Origin: Candidatus Fluviicola riflensis
GTDB lineage: Bacteria; Bacteroidota; Bacteroidia; Flavobacteriales_D; Crocinitomicaceae
Assembly: GCA_002243285.1 (NCBI GenBank)
Contig: CP022585.1
Location: forward strand, 2,158,641-2,222,640
Length of the DNA: 64,000 nucleotides
Direction of reading: 5' to 3'
Shown: in pieces, positions 9,044 to 17,916 of the stretch
Numbering within the stretch: the stretch's first letter is position 1
Layout of the letters: every line of letters starts with the position of its first letter
Notes under the pieces: model-generated
What the model was told of the DNA's origin: nothing
What the model saw: the letters and a program-made list of their open reading frames with translations, nothing else
Database searches by the model: none
Made by a program: the position numbers and the translations under genes

Positions 9044-9813
9044 AAACCAATTTTCACGGCGGCATGTCGTTTGCCGATCTCAAAGAATTTCTCGACTTCA
9101 AAGCCAATGAATACAACAATCCGAAATTCATCGAATCGGATCCTATTCAACTGGCTCACCGTTTTCAGGAAAAAGAAGATATTGAAATTGTCGGTTTTCT
9201 GATGGCAACGATTGCTTGGGGAAATCGCAAATCGATCATTACCAGTGGTGAACGGATTTTGACCATCATGGAACACGATCCCTATAATTTCATCCGCGAT
9301 TACAAACCGTTTGAATCCGCGTTTGTACACAGAACCTTTAATGCTGAAGATTTACATGCCTTTTTCGCCAGTTTACAGCGTATTTATAAATCCGGCGGAC
9401 TGGAGCAAGCCTTCGCTCAACACAGTGAACATCCGGGTGTTTTAGGCCGGATTGCCAACTTTCGTTCGGTTTTTACGGCAGATTCGTTTCCCGACCGTAC
9501 GCAAAAACACATTTCCAATCCACTAAAAAATTCTTCATCCAAGCGTCTGAACATGTACCTGCGCTGGATGGTCCGCAACGATAAAAAAGGCGTTGATTTC
9601 GGAATTTGGCGCAACATTTCTCCTTCCGAATTGCATTTACCATTAGATGTTCACACCGGAAACGTCGGCCGCAAACTCGGATTGCTTCATAGGACACAAA
9701 ATGATTGGAAAGCCGTTGCCGAAATTCAGGAATATCTGGTAAAAATGGATGCAAACGATCCGTGTAAATATGATTTCGCGTTGTTTGGGCTGGGAGCTTT
9801 TGAGGGCTTCTGA
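9040..9813 (+). CDS. TIGR02757 family protein
   Basis: A conserved Bacteroidota/spirochaete protein of about 250 aa. I recognise the segments [42 protein letters not shown] and the final [13 protein letters not shown]. No function has been assigned; the LRWMVR and PLDVH segments vaguely resemble helix-hairpin-helix glycosylases, which is only an inference. It is the last gene of the run starting at 2.5 kb; a new -7 element follows at 9905. Confidence 0.88.
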   Translation: MKTNFHGGMSFADLKEFLDFKANEYNNPKFIESDPIQLAHRFQEKEDIEIVGFLMATIAWGNRKSIITSGERILTIMEHDPYNFIRDYKPFESAFVHRTFNAEDLHAFFASLQRIYKSGGLEQAFAQHSEHPGVLGRIANFRSVFTADSFPDRTQKHISNPLKNSSSKRLNMYLRWMVRNDKKGVDFGIWRNISPSELHLPLDVHTGNVGRKLGLLHRTQNDWKAVAEIQEYLVKMDANDPCKYDFALFGLGAFEGF

Positions 9814-9904
9814 CACTTAAATTCAATAGTGAATCAATCTTCTCTGTTCTCTTTGATTACCGTGTTCACCACAGTCGGATGTATTAAAAAATGATTGCAA
9901 TACT

Positions 9905-9912
9905 TATCTTTG
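9905..9912 (+). promoter_or_regulatory. -7 element TATCTTTG abutting a start codon
   Basis: A perfect TAnnTTTG match whose end is only four bases before the ATG at 9917. If used, the message would be leaderless or nearly so. No TTG at the expected 17-23 base distance was seen. Confidence 0.5.
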
Positions 9913-9916
9913 TAAT

Positions 9917-10534
9917 ATGTTCATAGAAATCAATCCATCGAATATGGATCAGCGACTCATCACTCAGATAGTCGAGTCGCTGCGCAAAGGAGAACTTATT
10001 GTTTTTCCGACAGATACCGTATATGCCATTGGCTGCGATGTGTGTAACAAAAAAGCGTTGGCGGCATTGGCGAAATGGAAAGGCGTGAAACTACAGAAAG
10101 CCAATTTTTCGATTATTTGTTCAGATCTCAGCCAATTATCCGACTACGTAAAACAGGTTGACCGCGGCATTTTCCGCTTGCTGAAACAATCGCTTCCCGG
10201 ACCATTTACCTTTATTTTACAAGCAACCAACGAAGTTTCCAAGTTATTTGATTCCAGTAAAAAAGAAATCGGGATCCGTATTCCGGATAATAAAATCACA
10301 CTGGCCATTGTGGAAGCACTTGGAAACCCAATGGCGACGACCTCTTTTCACGATGACGAAGATGAAATTACAGATTACTTTGTGGATCCCTCAGTAATTT
10401 ACGAACGTTTCGATGACGAATTTGCCTTTATCATCGATGGCGGATTGGGACATCTGGAAGCTTCCACTATTGTTGACTGTACAAGCGGAACGGCTGAAAT
10501 CGTGCGACAGGGAATCGGACACATCGATCTATGA
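9917..10534 (+). CDS. L-threonylcarbamoyladenylate synthase (TsaC/Sua5/YrdC family)
   Basis: Makes threonylcarbamoyl-AMP from ATP, threonine and bicarbonate for the t6A modification of ANN-decoding tRNAs. The family core LRKGELIVFPTDTVYAIGCD (residues 21-40) and KxxxxxxPGPFTFIL region are present. At 205 aa it is the short single-domain form without the Sua5 C-terminal domain. It overlaps the next gene by 4 bases. Confidence 0.93.
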   Translation: MFIEINPSNMDQRLITQIVESLRKGELIVFPTDTVYAIGCDVCNKKALAALAKWKGVKLQKANFSIICSDLSQLSDYVKQVDRGIFRLLKQSLPGPFTFILQATNEVSKLFDSSKKEIGIRIPDNKITLAIVEALGNPMATTSFHDDEDEITDYFVDPSVIYERFDDEFAFIIDGGLGHLEASTIVDCTSGTAEIVRQGIGHIDL

Positions 10535-11106
10535 TAGCCATTATAGACTGCGGAAGTCAGAAAACTCCATTGATAGAGTCAATCATTTACGAGCACATCG
10601 ATACCAAAGTCATTTCGATGTTTGACCTGAATGCCGAGGTAGATTTTACGGATTGTATCGGAGTCGTTCTTTCCGGTGCGCCAATCCTGATTACCGAAAT
10701 AGACCCTGAACCGTATTTGCAACTCTTTACATGGCTGAAAAATCCGTCAGTTCCCGTTTTGGGAATTTGTTTCGGGCACCAGATCTTAGGAATGACTTTC
10801 GGAGCTTTGGCCAACCGTCAGCGCGACGACCGCGACTGGCAAACGGTTGAGATTTTGGTTGATTGTCCGTTGTTTGGCAAACTTCCGACCGAAATTCAAC
10901 TCATGGAAGACCACTGCGAAGCGATTTCGATTCCGGCAGGTTTTGTTCATGTTGGCGTTTCGGACAGTTGTGTCAACGAAGCCATGATGCACAGCTCGCT
11001 CCCACTCTACGGTGTTCAGTTTCACCCTGAAGTCTCAGGAACACACGGCGCGATCATTCTTGAAAACTTTGTTCATATTTGTGAACGGCATTCAAACGAA
11101 CATTAA
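10531..11106 (+). CDS. Stand-alone class I glutamine amidotransferase
   Basis: A 191-aa GATase1 domain similar to the glutaminase half of GMP synthetase. Nucleophile Cys80 is in GICFGHQ; His165 and Glu167 are in VQFHPEVSG. It hydrolyses glutamine and hands ammonia to a partner. No synthetase gene is adjacent, so the acceptor is unknown. In bacteria guaA is normally fused, so a separate domain implies another partner or a stand-alone activity. Coupled by ATGA overlap to the TsaC-like gene. Confidence 0.85.
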   Translation: MIAIIDCGSQKTPLIESIIYEHIDTKVISMFDLNAEVDFTDCIGVVLSGAPILITEIDPEPYLQLFTWLKNPSVPVLGICFGHQILGMTFGALANRQRDDRDWQTVEILVDCPLFGKLPTEIQLMEDHCEAISIPAGFVHVGVSDSCVNEAMMHSSLPLYGVQFHPEVSGTHGAIILENFVHICERHSNEH

Positions 11107-11128
11107 GCTGTAAAACCGATATTTACGC

Positions 11129-12379
11129 ATGCTTTTAAACAGAATTTGGATTGGGTTCTTTCTTGTAGCCATTGTAACAGGCTTGGCAAAGTTGATTTTT
11201 TGGCAGGATGTCAACATCTTCAAAGACATGGTCGTTGAAGGGCTTTTTGAATCAGCGAAAACAGGATTTGAGCTTTCCATTTATATGACCGGCGCATTGT
11301 GTATGTGTTTAGGATTCATGAATATCGGCGAAAAAGGCGGAGCAGTTCGTATTCTAAGTAAGGCTATTTCGCCACTTTTCACCAGAGTTTTCCCTGAAGT
11401 ACCGAAGGATCACCCGGCAGTTGGTGCGATCATGATGAACTTTAGCGCGAATATGCTCGGATTGGACAACGCCGCTACTCCAATGGGATTAAAGGCCATG
11501 AAGGAATTGCAGGAGTTGAATCCGCAAAAAGATACGGCCAGCAATGCGCAAATTATGTTTCTGGCATTGAATACTGCCGGAATGACCATTATTCCGATCA
11601 GTGTACTTTCGATCTTATCCATTAAAAAATCGGCGAATCCAACCGAGATCTTTCTTCCTGTCTTGATTACGACATTTTGTTCCGCATTAGCCGCATTGAT
11701 CCTCGTTGCCATCAAACAACGGATCAAACTGTTTACTCCGGTGGTGATTGCTTATTTGGGAAGCGCCATAGCGTTCCTTGTGGGATTACTGGTTTGTCTT
11801 TATTATTTTCCACAGTACACACAACACATTGCCAACATTGGCGGAAACGTGATTATCCTGGGCATTTTTGTGATGTTTATTGTATTGGCGATTATCAAAA
11901 AGATCAACGTTTACGAAGAATTTGTTGAAGGTGCCAAGGAAGGATTTCAGGTCGCAATAACGATTATTCCCTTTTTAGTGACCATGCTCGTGGGAATTGG
12001 CGTTTTCAGGTCATCCGGAGCGCTAGATGCACTGCTTGATGGTTTGCGATGGTTGTTCATTCAGGTTGGTATTTTACACACCGAATTCGTAGATGCATTA
12101 CCGGTTGGTATCATGAAACCATTCAGCGGCGGAACTGCCAGAGCATTGATGATTGAAGTGATAGAAAAACACGGAGTAAATGATTTTCGTACAAAAATAG
12201 CGGCTACCATGCAAGGCGGAACGGAGACTACTTTTTACGTACTTGCTGTCTACTTTGGCTCCGTGAATATTAAAAAAACGCGTTACGCCGCCGGAGTCGG
12301 GTTATTGGTAGATATTATCGGCGTAATTATCGCTATCTTAGTTTCTTATTTGTTTTACGAAGTACCTGCAATAAAATGA
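11129..12379 (+). CDS. SpmA/SpmB-like fused nucleoside-recognition (Gate) membrane protein
   Basis: A 416-aa polytopic protein with two Gate domains, corresponding to SpmA (residues 1-200) fused to SpmB (about 205-416). Landmarks are MNFSANMLGLDNAATPMGLKAM in the first half and PVGIMKPFSGGTARAL plus TMQGGTETTFYVLAVYFG in the second. Spore maturation proteins carry the separate halves in Bacillus; in non-sporulating Bacteroidota the fusion is common and its substrate is unknown. Overlaps the next gene by 4 bases. Confidence 0.9.
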   Translation: MLLNRIWIGFFLVAIVTGLAKLIFWQDVNIFKDMVVEGLFESAKTGFELSIYMTGALCMCLGFMNIGEKGGAVRILSKAISPLFTRVFPEVPKDHPAVGAIMMNFSANMLGLDNAATPMGLKAMKELQELNPQKDTASNAQIMFLALNTAGMTIIPISVLSILSIKKSANPTEIFLPVLITTFCSALAALILVAIKQRIKLFTPVVIAYLGSAIAFLVGLLVCLYYFPQYTQHIANIGGNVIILGIFVMFIVLAIIKKINVYEEFVEGAKEGFQVAITIIPFLVTMLVGIGVFRSSGALDALLDGLRWLFIQVGILHTEFVDALPVGIMKPFSGGTARALMIEVIEKHGVNDFRTKIAATMQGGTETTFYVLAVYFGSVNIKKTRYAAGVGLLVDIIGVIIAILVSYLFYEVPAIK

Positions 12380-12870
12380 GTTGGCTGAAACGCATATTCG
12401 GAAAAGATTCTGAACAAAATCAGGTCTCGGTGGTGAAGAAAGCAAACATCACCCACGCAAAATTAGATTATCCTCCAAAAATCATCCTGGCTTGGTGCCA
12501 GGCGTTGGAGGGAAACAGTGATATCAGTCTCTGGCTGTTGGAAAACGGTTACGAGGAATTATTCCATACCACCAATGCGATTCTATTGAAACAACAGGCG
12601 CGCGACTGGTTGATGCAAAACGGTTATCCACACCTGATGGCGATGGTAAACGCTGCCGAAGGAAATGAATCTGCCCTGCACTGGCTCGATGTGCATAAAT
12701 TCACTTTGTTGTATCATGTAGCCAACGGCGTAGAAGGCGAAATGTCCAGTTTTGGCTGGCTGAAAGCGAATGCTGATCCTTCGATTTTCCTGCTTACACG
12801 TACGATCAAGAAAATCAAGGACCAGATCGAGTTTAACCACAACGATATGTATTCGTTTGGAAAAGACTGA
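12376..12870 (+). CDS. Conserved hypothetical protein (Bacteroidota)
   Basis: 164 aa, soluble, beginning MSWLKRIFGKD. The middle consists of helical repeats with Trp-Leu pairs (SLWLLENGYEEL, DWLMQNGYPHL, LHWLDVHKF, FGWLKANAD), giving about four helical units of roughly 35 residues. I do not recognise a named domain. Translationally coupled to the SpmAB-like gene and three bases from the GNAT gene, so likely co-expressed. Confidence 0.8.
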   Translation: MSWLKRIFGKDSEQNQVSVVKKANITHAKLDYPPKIILAWCQALEGNSDISLWLLENGYEELFHTTNAILLKQQARDWLMQNGYPHLMAMVNAAEGNESALHWLDVHKFTLLYHVANGVEGEMSSFGWLKANADPSIFLLTRTIKKIKDQIEFNHNDMYSFGKD

Positions 12871-12873
12871 TTC

Positions 12874-13365
12874 ATGATTGTTCGCGCATCATTGGCCGAT
12901 ATTCCGGCTATTCAACATGTGGCCCAACAAACGTGGCCGGAAACCTTTAAGGAAATCCTTACTCCTGCCCAGATCGGTTACATGCTGAATTGGATGTACA
13001 GTACCGAAAGCCTCTCTGCGAGTATCAATCACCCTAGTCAATCATTTTGGTTGTACCGGGAAAACGGTGAAACACTTGGTTTCGCAGGAATTGAGCATCA
13101 TTACAGCGGTGAAAATGCTACAAAACTTCACAAGATTTACGTATTGCCTCAGGCCCAAGGGAAACAAATAGGGAAACAACTCCTTGAAAAAGTAATCTCC
13201 GAAGCCCGGAATGCGGGAAGTAAAGCTTTGTTGTTGAATGTAAATCGTTACAACAATGCAACTACTTTCTATGAAAAACAAGGATTCCGGATTATTAACG
13301 AAGTGAATATCGATATCGGAAACGGGTATTTGATGGAGGACTATGAAATGACGCTTTCGCTTTAA
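12874..13365 (+). CDS. GNAT family N-acetyltransferase
   Basis: Acetyl-CoA-dependent acetyltransferase of 163 aa. Motif A is KIYVLPQAQGKQIGKQLLE (around residues 88-106), with the QxxGxG/A pyrophosphate loop in slightly altered form (QGKQIG). Motif B is NATTFYEKQGFRI. The ending LMEDYEMTLSL resembles RimI/YjaB-like members. Acceptor unknown. Last gene of the 9.9-13.4 kb operon; the AT-rich palindrome at 13369 follows. Confidence 0.9.
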   Translation: MIVRASLADIPAIQHVAQQTWPETFKEILTPAQIGYMLNWMYSTESLSASINHPSQSFWLYRENGETLGFAGIEHHYSGENATKLHKIYVLPQAQGKQIGKQLLEKVISEARNAGSKALLLNVNRYNNATTFYEKQGFRIINEVNIDIGNGYLMEDYEMTLSL

Positions 13366-13368
13366 TTG

Positions 13369-13445
13369 AAAATGGAAAATTTAAAATTGAAAAGGGTTTC
13401 TAACAGGAATATCTCTTTTCAATTTTCCATTTTAAATTTTAAATT
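13369..13445. repeat. AT-rich inverted repeat, copy 1
   Basis: The left arm contains AAATGGAAAATTTAAAATTGAAAAG and the right arm CTTTTCAATTTTCCATTT; they pair with one small insertion. A 26-base block (13415-13440) is identical to 17884-17909. It sits between convergent genes and could terminate both. Confidence 0.7.
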
Positions 13446-13448
13446 CCC

Positions 13449-13955
13449 TTAGTCCTTCTTCCACTCTATCTGACTTGCCAAAAAACCTTCCATACCCATT
13501 GACGCTTTTACTTCTTCACGGTAAGCTTCAATTGAAGTAATCGCATCTACTCCATTGACTTTCAGTGATATATCAGAAGATGTAAATCCACTTTTATTGA
13601 ACTCAATGTGATAAACATAATACGTTTCCTCTGCCTCTCCATCAATCAGTTGTTGAAGAACGAAAAATGTTTGATCATCCATTTTGGTTAGCCAGCCAAC
13701 GAAATCTTCACCATCTGCCATGAATGACGAACCTTTTTCTTCCACATGAACGTTGTAAGTATTGGCTTCAGAACCTTTAGTTACGATTATTTTATCGGCT
13801 TCCACATCTCCTACGGTATTCGAAAACGTACCGATCAAACGTGTGTCCAGTTTTACGTCACCTTTTTTACCCAACGGATAAGTACTGCTTACGGGGCAAC
13901 CGGCAAGGATAAAAAGTCCGGAAACAATTAATGCAATAGAAAGAATGGTTTTCAT
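13449..13955 (-). CDS. Hypothetical lipoprotein
   Basis: Clear lipoprotein signal: MKTILSIALIVSGLFILAGC, with a textbook LAGC lipobox. The 148-residue mature part has alternating strands (KIIVTKGSEANTYNVHVEEKG, FFVLQQLIDGEAEETYYVYHIEF). I recognise no domain. It lies 24 bases downstream of the DUF6356 gene on the same strand and may be the last gene of that operon. Confidence 0.85.
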   Translation of the reverse strand: MKTILSIALIVSGLFILAGCPVSSTYPLGKKGDVKLDTRLIGTFSNTVGDVEADKIIVTKGSEANTYNVHVEEKGSSFMADGEDFVGWLTKMDDQTFFVLQQLIDGEAEETYYVYHIEFNKSGFTSSDISLKVNGVDAITSIEAYREEVKASMGMEGFLASQIEWKKD

Positions 13956-13979
13956 AGTTGTACGTATTAGTTTTCTAAG

Positions 13980-14198
13980 TTAGTTATATTCCTCGTCGTT
14001 TTCTGTACGATGTGCTATTTTTTGGTCCAGTTTCGAAATGATCGTACTGGCAGTCGTCGTAAAGAGGAACGGGAAAAATGCATGCACAAAACATGCCAGT
14101 ATTGCCAGGATCAGCTTAAACTGCACGTAAAATGCGAACGCAAAATGCTGAAGATAATTCATACCCACTTCGCGCGGGTGTTTCATAAAAGGGTTCAT
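13980..14198 (-). CDS. DUF6356 family small membrane protein
   Basis: 72 aa, beginning MNPFMKHPREVGMNYLQHFAFA, a family signature, followed by two close hydrophobic helices with the conserved CFVHAFFPFLFTTTAS. Small as it is, the motif pattern makes it a real gene. Its ATG overlaps the stop of the racemase gene by 4 bases, so it is coupled to it. Function unknown. Confidence 0.85.
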   Translation of the reverse strand: MNPFMKHPREVGMNYLQHFAFAFYVQFKLILAILACFVHAFFPFLFTTTASTIISKLDQKIAHRTENDEEYN

Positions 14199-14926
14199 AG
14201 TTCCAGGTATTCGATCGTTTCTAACTCAACATCAAAGGCTTTTTTCGCAGCTACGCGCATTTTTTCAATCGATCCGGACGTAATCCAGCGCGTTGAACCG
14301 TCACCTCTTAAATGAGGATGTTTTCCGCTAATCGTTTTCACCATAAGGTTCATTGGATCGATTAGTTTCACATTCGGGATCACTTTCGTTATCTGATCTT
14401 CCAGTACCGGATAATGGGTACACGCCAGCAAAATTGCCTCACAGTTTTTTAACGGTTCAAAAATCCGTTTCAAATCAGCTGTCATTCCTTCTGAAACCAA
14501 GTCGCCGGCTTCTATTCTAACCGACAACGCCTGCCCTACTTCCTGATTAATTACCGGAACTTTCGCTGACAACGGTTGTTTATAAATTTCCGATTCTACT
14601 GTGCGATAACCACCTACAATTCCCAAACTTTTTGGCGAAACAGCTTCTACGGCTTTTACTCCGAATTCGATCATGTTAATCACTTTTGGCCGTTCGGGAG
14701 AAGCTGTACTGGCAGCATTACAGGCAATGGCAACAAACTCACAGCCCTGATCAAACAGAAATTGCACAACTTTCGCAACTCTCGGACGTAGTTCCGAATC
14801 GGGTAATTTTCCGTATGGAGGAACACCGGTATCTGAAAAATAAACAATATCGACACTCGAAAACGCCCTTAACTGCTTGTACAGCGAGATTCCACCAATT
14901 CCGTAATCACAAATTCCGATGATCAT
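14195..14926 (-). CDS. Aspartate/glutamate racemase family protein (MurI-like)
   Basis: Cofactor-independent two-cysteine racemase fold: Asp7 in CDYGIGG, Cys69 in IACNAAST and Cys169 in LLACTHYPV, spaced as in MurI, which supplies D-glutamate for peptidoglycan. Departures from canonical MurI are CDYGIGG for FDSGxGG and SDTGVPPYG for the usual AD...PYG. It may therefore be the cell's MurI or a paralogue with another substrate. One base separates it from the upstream fusion gene and 4 bases overlap with DUF6356. Confidence 0.85.
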   Translation of the reverse strand: MIIGICDYGIGGISLYKQLRAFSSVDIVYFSDTGVPPYGKLPDSELRPRVAKVVQFLFDQGCEFVAIACNAASTASPERPKVINMIEFGVKAVEAVSPKSLGIVGGYRTVESEIYKQPLSAKVPVINQEVGQALSVRIEAGDLVSEGMTADLKRIFEPLKNCEAILLACTHYPVLEDQITKVIPNVKLIDPMNLMVKTISGKHPHLRGDGSTRWITSGSIEKMRVAAKKAFDVELETIEYLEL

Positions 14927-14927
14927 T

Positions 14928-16220
14928 TCAAGGGTAAGTTAGTCTGATGTCCTGAATATGCTCAATGTTTCCGGAATCAAAAGCCAGAATGCAGGAATTC
15001 CAGCCAACGTTGATTTTCTCGACCTTTCTTCCGGGAAAACGGCTTTCGAGGTACCATTTCATTTCGTGTTCGGCGCGAATGGGATTGTAACGCAGCATTT
15101 CTTTCCAATCGGGATGTGTGACCAATTGCTGCAGCTTATCGTAAAACACACGATTTCCATATTTTTGACGGTAATGCATCCATTTGGAACGCAGTAAATT
15201 CGGGTACTCGCGCAATTTCACAGGAACGGTTACCATATCAATAATCAATACTTTTCCACCGGGTTTTAGTACGCGTTTGATTTCATCCATCAATGGATCC
15301 CAATCGAGGTAACGAAACGAAAGCAGTGAAAGTACGATGTCTACCGAATGATCTTCCAATGGCAAAACAGGGCCGTTCAGTTGTTTAAAACTGATATTTT
15401 TGTTGTGTTGATTCATCGTTTCAGCTCGTGCCAGAATTTCGGCTGAAAGATCCAAACCAATTCCCCGGCCAATGCGTGGCGCCAACTCTTTTAGCAAAGC
15501 GCCATTTCCGCAACCAATATCAATCACTGTTTTTCCGGTAAGATCACCAAAGCTTTTTTCCATCCACTGCCATTCGTCTTTACGGACTTTGATATCCTGG
15601 AAAACGGCATCATACAATTGAGCAACCCGATTGTAAGTCGCATCAGGTTGTGCAGCAATCGGTTTAAACGATTTTAATTCTTCCAAGCGGCAACTTCCGC
15701 TGTATTTTTTCAGGGAACCTTTCAAGCCATGCGATTTCTTGCCTATGCAACCTGCTCCGTATACATTTTCGGATTGATCACTGGTGCGTTTGAATACGTG
15801 TTTGTCGGCTGAAAACGTGGTATACCAATGATAACCAAAGGTTTCAACACCCGCTACCTGCGCAAAAAAGGCAGCAAACCAACGTGCGGAACGACAGCAA
15901 TGAAAGTAGGCTTTTCCGTTGGGAGCAAAAGACAAAGGCAATTGTTTCCACTCATACGGACTATATTGCTCAGGATAATCGACTGTTCCATACATGGGGC
16001 CATACATTCCGGCGTGGCCAATGAAATGAAATTCGTCCAGTTGCTGCTGATTCGCCGCAACTTCCGAAAACAAAGCAGTTAGTTCTCGTTTGCCTACAAT
16101 GCCTTCACAGCGCACTTCGCCTGCGTAACGTTCCTTGATTTCACGTGTCATAGTTGCCGCAATTCGGGCAAACATGTCACTTCCTTTGCGGTATTGGGTT
16201 GTATAAACAATGAGGATCAT
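14928..16220 (-). CDS. Caspase/CHAT-like N-terminal domain fused to class I SAM methyltransferase
   Basis: 430 aa. The C-terminal half is an ordinary Rossmann methyltransferase: motif I VIDIGCGNG (232-240), acidic GLDLSAEIL, and IKRVLKPGGKVLIIDMV. The N-terminal ~190 residues form a separate domain starting with a beta strand (MILIVYTTQ). It carries HFIGHAGMYG (His69) and, 40 residues on, YFHCCRSARW (Cys108/109); this His/Cys layout is that of caspase-fold (C14/CHAT) proteins. I recall homologues with the whole arrangement in other bacteria, but no function. Whether the domain cleaves protein is an inference. Same strand as the racemase, one base apart. Confidence 0.75.
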   Translation of the reverse strand: MILIVYTTQYRKGSDMFARIAATMTREIKERYAGEVRCEGIVGKRELTALFSEVAANQQQLDEFHFIGHAGMYGPMYGTVDYPEQYSPYEWKQLPLSFAPNGKAYFHCCRSARWFAAFFAQVAGVETFGYHWYTTFSADKHVFKRTSDQSENVYGAGCIGKKSHGLKGSLKKYSGSCRLEELKSFKPIAAQPDATYNRVAQLYDAVFQDIKVRKDEWQWMEKSFGDLTGKTVIDIGCGNGALLKELAPRIGRGIGLDLSAEILARAETMNQHNKNISFKQLNGPVLPLEDHSVDIVLSLLSFRYLDWDPLMDEIKRVLKPGGKVLIIDMVTVPVKLREYPNLLRSKWMHYRQKYGNRVFYDKLQQLVTHPDWKEMLRYNPIRAEHEMKWYLESRFPGRKVEKINVGWNSCILAFDSGNIEHIQDIRLTYP

Positions 16221-16244
16221 AGGCGGTTGGCAGTAGAATTGGTG

Positions 16245-16787
16245 TTACAAAATCCAATTGGGATGAAACTCAACGGCGGTTGCACCTTTTCCGTATTCCG
16301 AAAAATCAGCATCGTATACTTCAATCTGGTCTTGTTGAGCTAAATAGGTGCGGATCTCGTTTTTCAACACGCCTTCACCCACTCCGTGAATCACAATCAG
16401 TTTATGAATGCCTTCGCGTTTGGCTTTTTTGAACATACTTCGAAATTCGGCCACTTGTTTCAGCATGATTTCGGTATTGCTCATACCTTGGTGCGATTCG
16501 AGAATTTCTTCGATGTGCAGGTCAACTTCCCAAACAGTCAGCGGTTTTCGTTGTCCGGTTTTTTCCTGCAAAATGCGGTAATTCACTTCTTGTTCCACAT
16601 TATCTTTTTCAATCGTCAGATTCTTATCGTATTGTTCGCTGTGGATAAACACGAGTTCGCTGAGCTGGAATTTACGCTCGAAACCGCTTTCATCTTCCAC
16701 CATGGCTTGTTGTCCGTCGATACTTTTGATGATGCCGTAACCTTTTTCGTAGAGATAACCTACGCGTTGTCCTGTTTCAAAGCCCAT
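16245..16787 (-). CDS. DUF2027/Smr domain protein
   Basis: N-terminal small beta-barrel (residues 1-60, VGYLYEKGYGIIKSIDGQQAMVEDESG) of the kind found in MutS2-related proteins, then an Smr domain (about 100-175) with the VDLHIEEIL strand and HGVGEGVLKNEIRTYL signature. Smr domains nick nucleic acid or bind stalled ribosomes; the substrate here is not known. The 3' end is 24 bases from the fusion gene, and the 5' end overlaps the M50 protease gene by 11. Confidence 0.88.
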   Translation of the reverse strand: MGFETGQRVGYLYEKGYGIIKSIDGQQAMVEDESGFERKFQLSELVFIHSEQYDKNLTIEKDNVEQEVNYRILQEKTGQRKPLTVWEVDLHIEEILESHQGMSNTEIMLKQVAEFRSMFKKAKREGIHKLIVIHGVGEGVLKNEIRTYLAQQDQIEVYDADFSEYGKGATAVEFHPNWIL

Positions 16788-17724
16788 TAAATTCTACTCC
16801 GTTACTTTGTAAGACAAAAAATACCGAGCCAAGAATGGCTGCGATCCAAATGAACAGGATAAATGCCACATAACCGGGACCTGCATCTTTTTCCAGAGGT
16901 GGTTCCAGCATATTGTTGACTTCGCCGGCCACAATCAATGACGTGTCCGTTTCTTCGGCATTTTCCATGAATTTTCGTAAACCGGGCGTGTGTTCGAGTA
17001 CTTCCTTTTTGATGAAATGATACGCACGATCCGTTAATTTCTCATACGTGGTCGTGTATTCAACGTCCGAATCACGCAAGGATTTATGTACCAAATAACG
17101 TCTGTGGCGACTGCGCACCTGGAACCCCATCAGGAAGCCGAATACCATGAATAGATACGAATCGAAGAAAAACCCGAATACGATCAGGGCAATGGAAGAG
17201 ACGAATGAAAAAACAACCTGGAACAGTTCAATTCGCTGAAAAAATAGCGTATTCAGTAAGCGTCCGCCGTCCATTGGTAAAATTGGCAGCAGGTTAATCG
17301 CATTGATCAGGAACGACCAAAGCGCGACTTCAACCATCCATAAAATCTGTAGTTGGTGGCCAAGAAACCAGAAAACAACTGCCAGCGCAATTCCGGGAAG
17401 CGGCCCAGCCAAAATAACCAGGATGCTTTCTTTCTGGCGGTATTCGTCTTTGCTGCCGTGAACAAAAGCACCCATTAGCGGCACAAACAGCATTCGCACG
17501 TTTTTATAACCGAAACGTTTCATCATGAGAAAATGTCCCATTTCATGAACGATCAGTACAGCCATTAATTCAATCAGGAAAACAATTTGCTGCCCGAAAA
17601 ACAACAAAAAAGTCATTGCGAAGAGTACAATCGAAAAGATCGTAACCGCAATATGCCCTCGGCGTTGTTCTTCCTTTTCCAGAAAAGGCTTGGGCGGATA
17701 TAATGAATTGAACTCGTTTTCCAT
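16777..17724 (-). CDS. Site-2 protease family (M50) membrane metalloprotease
   Basis: Intramembrane zinc protease: HEMGH at residues 60-64 for zinc and catalysis, and the second-ligand motif NLLPILPMDGGRLL with Asp152. Five to six TM helices, with a C-terminal tail ending in one more helix. No PDZ domain is visible, so it is of the compact SpoIVFB/Rip-like type. Substrate unknown; possibly an anti-sigma factor, but none is encoded nearby. Coupled to the Smr gene. Confidence 0.9.
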   Translation of the reverse strand: MENEFNSLYPPKPFLEKEEQRRGHIAVTIFSIVLFAMTFLLFFGQQIVFLIELMAVLIVHEMGHFLMMKRFGYKNVRMLFVPLMGAFVHGSKDEYRQKESILVILAGPLPGIALAVVFWFLGHQLQILWMVEVALWSFLINAINLLPILPMDGGRLLNTLFFQRIELFQVVFSFVSSIALIVFGFFFDSYLFMVFGFLMGFQVRSRHRRYLVHKSLRDSDVEYTTTYEKLTDRAYHFIKKEVLEHTPGLRKFMENAEETDTSLIVAGEVNNMLEPPLEKDAGPGYVAFILFIWIAAILGSVFFVLQSNGVEFNGL

Positions 17725-17799
17725 AGCGTCTTAACAAATATAATAGGAATAAGGCGGATTTTTAAATTATGAATGATGGAATTATCAATTATTAAGGGA

Positions 17800-17916
17800 G
17801 GAAAGAAAATTGAAAATGTAAAATTGAAAATTGAAAAGGTGTTTAGGTAGATTTCGCGATTCAATTTCTTAACGGGGTTCTTTCTTTTCAATTTTCCATT
17901 TTAAATTTTCCATTCA
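17800..17916. repeat. AT-rich inverted repeat, copy 2
   Basis: Left arm AAAATTGAAAATGTAAAATTGAAAATTGAAAAGG faces right arm CTTTTCAATTTTCCATTTTAAATTTTCC; the 26 bases at 17884-17909 are identical to copy 1 at 13415-13440. The right arm contains the stop and the last codons (EWKI) of the WD40 gene. Confidence 0.7.
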
